Below are positions 52,767 through 59,473 of a stretch of DNA of 59,473 nucleotides, piece after piece. Within the stretch, counting starts at the first letter, position 1, and every line of letters starts with the position of its first letter. The notes under the pieces were generated by a model, which ran no database searches, had not been told where the DNA came from, and was given only the letters and a program-made list of their open reading frames with translations. The stretch lies in assembly GCA_944349895.1 (NCBI GenBank), contig CALVNQ010000004.1, positions 1 to 59,473 on the forward strand, given 5' to 3'. Source of the DNA: an uncultured Clostridia bacterium (GTDB taxonomy: Bacteria; Bacillota; Clostridia; Christensenellales; UBA1242). The position numbers and the translations under genes were made by a program.

Positions 52767-55700
52767 GTGAGAACACGAACGAAAAATTTTAGAACAATAA
52801 TTATGTTTATTTTTGCGATCATTTTGTCGCTTCCTTTATTTTGTTTTGTAGGATGTGCTTCTCAATTTTCTTTTTTTGGAAATTTTTCACAGGAAAGTGT
52901 TACTTTGAAGGTAGGAGAAAGTTTTGAACCTGAAAAATTTTTTGAGAGCGAAAAGTTTGTTTATTTCGAAAGTGAAAACGATAGTATAATTTCTAAAACC
53001 GAGAGCAATACTTTTGTGGCAAACAAAAATGGGGAAACAGTTATCAAAGCTTTAAACAACGGACTTTTAATTGATGTTTTGAAAGTTTACGTTAAAGAAA
53101 TGTTTAACACGCCGACAAATTTACATATTTCAAATGATGGACTTATAACATGGGATGATTGTTCGATAATATTAAATGGTCAAACTTATAAACCTGAATA
53201 TACGGTTAAATTAAAAAATCAAGATGGAGAAGTTTTATATAAAGTCAAATCAAATTCATTTCAACTTGTAGATAGTGGCCAATATGAAATTTCAATAAGG
53301 GCTGAAGGCAATGATACGGTAGAAGGCTCAGATTATTCTAAAACAGAGACTTTTAAATTTTCAATGGTCGATCAAGCTGTTGATTTTGTTTTTAATAGTG
53401 AAAAAATTTTTGGCTCCCAAAACGGTAATTTTACTTGGAAGGGATCTTCTTATGGTGAAATTATAATTGACGGAATTTCTAAAGATGTTTGGGGAAACAT
53501 TGGCTCTATTAATTTCGAAAGTTATCCTGAATTGAGCCAAATAGATGTGGACATTATATTAAGAAATTCTACATTGGGAGAAAGTAAAACAGTTAGCACA
53601 ATTATCAAAAAGTTATACACCCCGAATTTATTAATTCATGACAACTTAATTTCGTGGGATATGGCCGAAGGAATGGAATCTTTAATGATTCATTATGATT
53701 CATTAAAGTCTGCGTCTGTTAGCGGCGAGATCACAGTTAATTCTAATTCTACCATTTTGAATGGACTGGCAGAGGGGATTTATACTCTTTCTTATCAAGC
53801 TATGGGGAAAAGTAATTTTGCTAATGGCAATAAAAAGACTACTTCAAATTTGGTAGGGAAAATTTCTAATGTCAATACTCAATGTGAGATTGTTGGTAAT
53901 GAATTAGTGGTTAAATTTTCTACAACATCTGAATATAATAAAAAATTTATTGTTTGTCACAATTCTAACAAATACCAATTTGAATTTGCTTCTGAAAAAG
54001 AGGGTGAAGAATATGTGTTAACTCAAAGTTTTGAGCTTGAAGAAGGAGAAAATCTTTTTTCAGTTCAAGCATTGCCCACACTTGTCGATGGAGTTTTTAA
54101 TTATGATGGTATTGTAACTTCTAATGTGCTTATGAGTGATGAAAAACTCTTTATTAGTGTTTATAATTTAGATCAAGTTAAAAATTTAATTCATAGTCTT
54201 GATGAAAACGGGAGCTCAATTTTACAATTTGATGAAGTCCAATTTGCTGATAAGTATAATATTTTAGTTAATGACATTATTGTTGAAAATGCTGAGTTTG
54301 TTAAGGAAAATAATGTCGTAAAAGCAAACATAGGGATAATAAGTAAAGAAAAATATGGTGATGTTGATATCTTTGAAATTAAGATTATAGCGACAAAGGA
54401 AGAGATCCCTGATCAGGCAGTAATAGATAGCGAAACCATAAAATCTCTATATATGCTTTCTTCTCCAACACTGAACTCATTAAATGGAGGGCAATCAGTT
54501 GGTAACCTCTATATTTGGCAAGCTGTAGAAAATGCTGAATATGAATGCAAATTATATATAACTGACAGTAGTTTTGATATTCAAAATGTGGAAGCATCGG
54601 TGATATCTGTTAGCGAGCCTTATCTTCAGTTTAATGATGCGAATTATTATGTTTTACAAGTAAGATCTTATCCTGTTGATGAGAATAATTATTTGCCTAG
54701 TGATGAATATAGTTATGATTATTTCTTCATAGCGAAAAATTTAAATTCCCCTCAGTTAAGACTTGATTTCGATGAAGATGTTTCACAAAATTTAAACTTT
54801 TCGGGATATGTTTTAAAAATCAAGACGGTCGAGAACGGTTATAAGTATGATGTTTACTTAAACGATCAATTACAAGGCAGCGTTTTTAATGAAAACTTTG
54901 ATAAGGATATTCTATCTTTTAATTTTGACAAACAGATCATTTTTAGTGATGTTAATCAACCGTATGATATCAAGGTAATAGTTTCAGCAAAAGATACCGA
55001 ATCTCAGTTAATACACCTTAATGCTACTGCCAATTTAGAGGTTAATAGGTTAGCACCTCCTAGCAACTGTTCGGTTGATGATGAAACTAAAAGTATTGCG
55101 ACTTTTATAAATGGTATTGACGAAAGTGTGCTGGTGGTTTATAAAGATGGAACGGAACTTGACAGAAGTAAACAGCCTGGTGCAAACGTATCTGTTTCTA
55201 TTTCCAACTTTGATGGAGATTTTGTATTAAAAGCGCAGTTATTGGGTTTTGATGAATTTAATAATTATTCGAGTAATGGTGTTACATATTTGTCAAGCGA
55301 ATATTATACTTTTAACTTTCATAGAAGTACCACTCCTTATGACTTAAATTATTCGAACGAAGTTATAAGTTTTGTGCATAATGATAGAGTGGAAAATTAT
55401 GTTGTTAAAATTAATGTGACATCAGCTAATGGAAATATCACCAGAGAAATTTATACTGACAAAAAATCTTTTAATTTAGAAAATGAGCTTGCACAGTTGA
55501 GAGAAACAGATGAAATTTTTGACAGCTACTTTACTCAAAAAACAGAAGTTATAATACAGGTTTATGCAGACATTAATCAACTAGAAGAAAATATTTATTA
55601 CCTACCTTCCAAAAATGCTACATTGAAGTACGATACAACAAGCACAGATTTGGTAATTAAAAAGCTTGATGAGGTGGTTTTAGATTTTGATGAAGAAAGT

Positions 55701-58700
55701 CAAAAAATAGTTTGGCAAAAAGTTGAAGGCGATAATGTAAGATATGAAGTTTATTATAACGGACTTTTACAAACCACAATAAATAATCCTTCTCTTTCGA
55801 GTTATGAATACGATGTTTCATCTTATAATTTTGCAATGCCAGGAGATTATGATTTTTACATAATCGCAAAGAGCGATAATTCATTACCTTCTGATAAGTC
55901 TAAAAATATTACTTTCTATAAGCTTTCTAACGTCGGAAGTTTGAATGTTTTTGAAGTGAACGGTGTTTATAAAGCTTCTTTCGTCCTATCTAATGATGAA
56001 TTAGATTATATTTCTGAAATAATTGTTAATGATGAAAGTATAGGAAGTGTGCCCGAATTTACTTTAGATGATGAGGTAATCTCGGTTTATGTTAAGGGAA
56101 AAAATTATATAGAAAATGGTAATAAAGTTTTCTTCATTTCCAGTGATAAAAGTAATTTCAATATAATTAAATTAGTAGCAAATGAAAATTATTTAGCGAA
56201 TGTCGAAATAACAGGACATAAACTTTCTTGGGCAGATTATGCTACTTTATATGTAAATAATTGGATTTTATCAGGCACTAGTCAAAATTTAAAATATAAA
56301 ATTAACATATATGATCAGGAAAATCAATTCATACAAAGTATTTCCAACATTTCTTCAACACAAATTAGCCTTACTATTGAAATTTTCCAAAATTTAAGTG
56401 ATGGGGTATATAATTTATCTTTACTTGCTTATATCAGTGAATATACAATTCTTGATAGTGGTAAAGGTTATTATGGAGAAATATTATTAGAAAAAGACAT
56501 AAGTCTTAAAAAGTTGAATCAAGTCACAAATCTTAAGGCATCAATAGACAACAGCAAGGTCTCAATTGATGAAGAGATGTCAAAATATGTCAACCTATCT
56601 TGGGAGTTTAATGATGTCGCAACTTCTGATGTGAATTTCGAAATTTATTTAAATGATTCGTTAATCGCTACTACAAAAAATAATAATACTTTTATTGTTC
56701 AATCTATGTTTGATAAAAACGAAAATATTGTATCGGTCAGAGCGATATCTTCAACTGATGTATATTCTGATTTTGTCACCACCACAGTCTTTAAATTTAA
56801 TGCACCTAAGATTTCGATTAGTGATGAGGCTGTTTTAAGTATCTCTGTTCAAGATACTTATTCGGTGAGCGAGGGTTTTGTAATAGAGCTGGAAATTGAA
56901 AATAAGGTTCAAACTATACATACTCTTGCACAACAAATTGATTTAAATAAGTTTATTAATGCTATGAGTGGTACTTATGTAGTAAGAGTTATTCAAAAAG
57001 CTACTTCACAAATTACGTTGCCAAATCAAAGAATAGCTTCAATAAACGGTATTGTGCTCAAGAAACCGAAAGTTGTTCAAGATGAAACAGGATTAACTTT
57101 TTCCACTTCAGATTTCGGAGTAAAATACTATTTGCGATCAGAAGATTTAGGTGTTGATGATTGTTTGTTAGAAGGAAACCGTTTTGATTTCCCAGATACT
57201 TGGCTTTCAGGACAATATGACATGCTGGTTTATGCTGTCAAAGCAGGTTGTATCAATTCTTGGACAGGAGCAGAAGCACAGTTTACAATCAATATTCAGA
57301 GAATTACAAATGTGCCTTATATTACTTCTACCAGAAATGAAGATTATACTGATTTTAATTTGAGTTGGGATAGCATAGATAATGCTGTGGCTTATAGAAT
57401 AGAAATTTATCAAGAAAATAAAAATATTGGTTCTTTAGATATAAAATCTGGAAATAATATATTGTTATCAAATTTAAAGAAACTTGTTGAAACAATTACA
57501 CATGGAGAATATCTATTTGTTTTTAGAACTTTAACAGATTATAATTCAACCGGGCTGACTAATTCATTGCCTTATAGTTTCAATGTTTCAATTTTAGAAA
57601 ACACCGTGGAAAATTTAACAACTAACGATGTTGGAATTTTGAAGTTCGATGCACAAAACAACGGTCCAGGATTTTTTGCAATGGCAGAGAATGCTTCCAC
57701 TAACGAAAAGATCACTACAATTTTAAATGCTACTCAAAAATCTTGGTTAATTGAAAATATTTCTGGGAAATTAGAAATTACAGTTGTTCAACTTGCCGGC
57801 AATGAAGCTGTTCAGGTTTCTAATGATGGTTTGTCTTTCGATGCAGAACCTCAAAAAATTGTTTTATACAAACTTAAAGACATACTTTCCATAGAAAATC
57901 AAGCTGAAAGCGGGAAATTATTCATAACTGTAGAAAATGAGAGCGAGGGACTTTTCAGGACATTCTATGTTAAAACTGTTATAAATGGGGAAACTTATGT
58001 AGCTTCTTTGCCTTATAACAAAATAAGCGATACAAATTACGAAGTTTTAGCTATTGAAATCGCAAAACTTTTTCCTATTAGTCAAGAAGGGATATTTAAC
58101 TTTTCAATTTACTCTGTGGCGCCTGGGACTTTAAGAAGCGAAGAATTTGATTATAGTTTTGAGTTTAAATTTAGCAACGATTCTGTCCAATCAAAAAAGT
58201 CGAATGAATTTTTGGACTATATAGTTTTGTCGACAGATCAAGCAAGTGATGTATCGAAAATACATTTATTAATTCTAGAACCATATACTAACAAATATTT
58301 AGATGTGTCTGGTTTTATTGAAAAAGGTTGGTGGACAAAACATAATTACTATGAAAATGGTCAACTGAAAACAGAAGAATTCTTCTCTGATACTGACATG
58401 ACTACTGTTGGGTCAGAGAGTGAGTATATTAGTGAAGAATGTTATGCAATTAATATGACTCAATTATTCTTGGAAGAATTTGCGAGATTTAGTGGTAATA
58501 TAAGTTTGCAAATAGGGTATATAACTTCTCCTTTTATAGTAAATTATTTTAGCGAGGTGTTTAATTATACTAAATTGTCTTCTGTTTCGAATCTCAAAAT
58601 AGATCTTGGTAATTTAAAGTGGGATAATAGTAACACTTCTAATACCGGTTTTATACTTTATTTCGAAAATGAAGAGGGAATTGACACGCAAATAATAACT

Positions 58701-59473
58701 TCGGCTGACATTACTTATCTTTTAGGAGAAAAAGTTAACAAATTCGGAACCTTTAAAATAGCAATACAGGCGATATCAAATAAACTTCAAGTTATTCCTT
58801 CGGAAAAAAATTATATGCCTGAAGAAGTAACCAAACTAAAAACTATTGATAATGCTATGGCTATGGAAAATGGAGTTATCACTCTTAATTTTGATGACGA
58901 AAGAGCTCCTGAAGATAGAAATTTAGACAGTGTTGAAGACATGTTAGAAAACAAAGCTGATGGTAGCTTGTGGAGCAGTTTGAGTAATTTTGCATCAATT
59001 CTTTTAAGCAAACAATTAAATCAGCCTTTTAGTTATGTGCTCGAAGACATATCAGATTTAAAATTTAATCTTAAGTTTGTTAGAAAAGATTCGCAAAATG
59101 AAGGATCAACATATTTAACCACAGTAAATGCTGTTGATATTTTGTCAAGACTTGACCAGCAAACCATTAATCAATTATCTGAATTAGCTAGTGGTGGTCA
59201 AATAACAGACAGAACTTTAATCAATAGGATTTCTACGGTAGTCGATGTTTTACAAGATGAGAACTTATTTAATGGTGTTGCCTCTTCTTATTTGCTTTTC
59301 GATGAGATAGGTCAAAATGAAAATGGCGTTTATGGAAAATTTAGCGCAGAAAAAATTCCTGCAGGCGTTTATGACATCTACATTCAGCAACAAGGGGCAA
59401 GCGAGACAAAGACTTTAAGCTCAGATTATTCTCTTAAACTTGAAAATAAAGTTGTCGTTGATTCACCAATGAC
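52767..59473 (+). CDS. Giant lipoprotein with FN3-like modules, 5' part (runs off right edge)
   Basis: An open frame of about 2235 codons from GTG 52767 to the window edge, no stop. The N-terminus has a basic n-region (RTRTKNFRTII), a hydrophobic core and lipobox FVGC with Cys30. The mature part has an initial Ig-like segment (SVTLKVGESFEPEKF) then many modules of about 80-100 residues with the FN3-like pattern of a tryptophan followed by a Tyr-x-Val/Ile-Tyr strand, such as LSWEFNDV with VNFEIYLNDS, IVWQKVEG with YEVYYNG, and LSWDSIDNAVAYRIEIY. GTG is chosen because it supplies the basic region; ATG 52803 would cut into the signal. Likely cell-surface lipoprotein for adhesion or substrate binding; inference. 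Confidence 0.8.
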   Translation, partial: MRTRTKNFRTIIMFIFAIILSLPLFCFVGCASQFSFFGNFSQESVTLKVGESFEPEKFFESEKFVYFESENDSIISKTESNTFVANKNGETVIKALNNGLLIDVLKVYVKEMFNTPTNLHISNDGLITWDDCSIILNGQTYKPEYTVKLKNQDGEVLYKVKSNSFQLVDSGQYEISIRAEGNDTVEGSDYSKTETFKFSMVDQAVDFVFNSEKIFGSQNGNFTWKGSSYGEIIIDGISKDVWGNIGSINFESYPELSQIDVDIILRNSTLGESKTVSTIIKKLYTPNLLIHDNLISWDMAEGMESLMIHYDSLKSASVSGEITVNSNSTILNGLAEGIYTLSYQAMGKSNFANGNKKTTSNLVGKISNVNTQCEIVGNELVVKFSTTSEYNKKFIVCHNSNKYQFEFASEKEGEEYVLTQSFELEEGENLFSVQALPTLVDGVFNYDGIVTSNVLMSDEKLFISVYNLDQVKNLIHSLDENGSSILQFDEVQFADKYNILVNDIIVENAEFVKENNVVKANIGIISKEKYGDVDIFEIKIIATKEEIPDQAVIDSETIKSLYMLSSPTLNSLNGGQSVGNLYIWQAVENAEYECKLYITDSSFDIQNVEASVISVSEPYLQFNDANYYVLQVRSYPVDENNYLPSDEYSYDYFFIAKNLNSPQLRLDFDEDVSQNLNFSGYVLKIKTVENGYKYDVYLNDQLQGSVFNENFDKDILSFNFDKQIIFSDVNQPYDIKVIVSAKDTESQLIHLNATANLEVNRLAPPSNCSVDDETKSIATFINGIDESVLVVYKDGTELDRSKQPGANVSVSISNFDGDFVLKAQLLGFDEFNNYSSNGVTYLSSEYYTFNFHRSTTPYDLNYSNEVISFVHNDRVENYVVKINVTSANGNITREIYTDKKSFNLENELAQLRETDEIFDSYFTQKTEVIIQVYADINQLEENIYYLPSKNATLKYDTTSTDLVIKKLDEVVLDFDEESQKIVWQKVEGDNVRYEVYYNGLLQTTINNPSLSSYEYDVSSYNFAMPGDYDFYIIAKSDNSLPSDKSKNITFYKLSNVGSLNVFEVNGVYKASFVLSNDELDYISEIIVNDESIGSVPEFTLDDEVISVYVKGKNYIENGNKVFFISSDKSNFNIIKLVANENYLANVEITGHKLSWADYATLYVNNWILSGTSQNLKYKINIYDQENQFIQSISNISSTQISLTIEIFQNLSDGVYNLSLLAYISEYTILDSGKGYYGEILLEKDISLKKLNQVTNLKASIDNSKVSIDEEMSKYVNLSWEFNDVATSDVNFEIYLNDSLIATTKNNNTFIVQSMFDKNENIVSVRAISSTDVYSDFVTTTVFKFNAPKISISDEAVLSISVQDTYSVSEGFVIELEIENKVQTIHTLAQQIDLNKFINAMSGTYVVRVIQKATSQITLPNQRIASINGIVLKKPKVVQDETGLTFSTSDFGVKYYLRSEDLGVDDCLLEGNRFDFPDTWLSGQYDMLVYAVKAGCINSWTGAEAQFTINIQRITNVPYITSTRNEDYTDFNLSWDSIDNAVAYRIEIYQENKNIGSLDIKSGNNILLSNLKKLVETITHGEYLFVFRTLTDYNSTGLTNSLPYSFNVSILENTVENLTTNDVGILKFDAQNNGPGFFAMAENASTNEKITTILNATQKSWLIENISGKLEITVVQLAGNEAVQVSNDGLSFDAEPQKIVLYKLKDILSIENQAESGKLFITVENESEGLFRTFYVKTVINGETYVASLPYNKISDTNYEVLAIEIAKLFPISQEGIFNFSIYSVAPGTLRSEEFDYSFEFKFSNDSVQSKKSNEFLDYIVLSTDQASDVSKIHLLILEPYTNKYLDVSGFIEKGWWTKHNYYENGQLKTEEFFSDTDMTTVGSESEYISEECYAINMTQLFLEEFARFSGNISLQIGYITSPFIVNYFSEVFNYTKLSSVSNLKIDLGNLKWDNSNTSNTGFILYFENEEGIDTQIITSADITYLLGEKVNKFGTFKIAIQAISNKLQVIPSEKNYMPEEVTKLKTIDNAMAMENGVITLNFDDERAPEDRNLDSVEDMLENKADGSLWSSLSNFASILLSKQLNQPFSYVLEDISDLKFNLKFVRKDSQNEGSTYLTTVNAVDILSRLDQQTINQLSELASGGQITDRTLINRISTVVDVLQDENLFNGVASSYLLFDEIGQNENGVYGKFSAEKIPAGVYDIYIQQQGASETKTLSSDYSLKLENKVVVDSPM

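Noticed and set aside
52582..52776. Minus-strand frame in the AT-rich spacer after the RluA gene
   Set aside because: Composition is almost pure Ile/Lys/Asn/Tyr/Phe as expected of AT-rich noncoding DNA, with no SD.

Overview
The window looks like the replication-origin side of a chromosome from an AT-rich, anaerobic, Gram-positive (Clostridia-like) bacterium. Shine-Dalgarno sites are mostly AAGGAG/GGAGG. Two T-box leaders regulate aminoacyl-tRNA synthetases. The only ribonucleotide reductase visible is the oxygen-sensitive NrdD/NrdG system, rubrerythrin and a peroxiredoxin are present, and there are sporulation-family genes (yabP, yabQ) and a PASTA-type class B penicillin-binding protein. The closest lineage cannot be named from sequence alone; an uncultured gut-type Clostridia is my inference.

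Layout. 1-5161: the start of a giant N-terminally anchored surface protein that runs off the left edge. 5.4-10.3 kb: YbiT-type ABC-F protein, a 62-residue unknown, T-box plus glyS, and two tandem YugP-type membrane metallopeptidases. 10.3-20.5 kb (minus strand): a dcw-like cell-wall/division block (giant CvpA-like protein, rsmH, two lipoproteins, an FtsL-like protein, class B PBP) with a GC-rich, strongly folded intergenic element. 20.6-26.1 kb: unknown gene, folA, peroxiredoxin, tRNA-Ser, dut, metG, a small membrane protein and nrdG. 26.1-29.5 kb: trxB and an nrdD fused to a thioredoxin/glutaredoxin-like domain, behind paired NrdR-type boxes. 29.7-32.6 kb: small unknowns, a SIMPL protein and rubrerythrin. 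32.6-45.5 kb is the origin region: two parS sites, parB, parA, rsmG, mnmG, mnmE, jag, yidC, yidD, rnpA, rpmH, dnaN, an AT-rich spacer with DnaA boxes, dnaA, then divergent recF. 45.5-49 kb: T-box plus aspS-asnS. 49-52.6 kb: an unknown, a broken tRNA-Asn copy next to an intact tRNA-Asn, a CvpA-family protein, yabP-yabQ-divIC-like and an RluA-family pseudouridine synthase. 52767-59473: the start of a giant lipoprotein with fibronectin-III-like modules, running off the right edge.

How the parts work together. The origin region links replication initiation (DnaA, DnaN), segregation (ParA, ParB, parS), the RNase P protein, membrane insertion (YidC, YidD), RNA binding (Jag) and tRNA wobble modification (MnmE, MnmG). 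Orientation is unusual: dnaA-dnaN points the same way as rpmH and onward, and recF is divergent. Genes to the left of dnaA are mostly on the minus strand and those to the right mostly on the plus strand, consistent with bidirectional replication from about 42.8-44.4 kb.

The most distinctive signal I found is a set of seven genes (YugP paralogue, a lipoprotein, mnmE, a small membrane protein, recF, the divIC-like gene and the right-edge lipoprotein) in which a good sigma-A promoter -10 box ends only 6-8 nt before the start codon and no Shine-Dalgarno site is visible. These are candidate leaderless mRNAs in an otherwise Shine-Dalgarno-using genome. Other points worth checking are the NrdD-redoxin fusion with adjacent trxB and NrdR boxes, a large insertion in YidC, a giant CvpA-like protein, a much shortened DivIC, a duplicated tRNA-Asn 3' end around a palindrome, and the folded GC-rich element before the ftsL-like gene.
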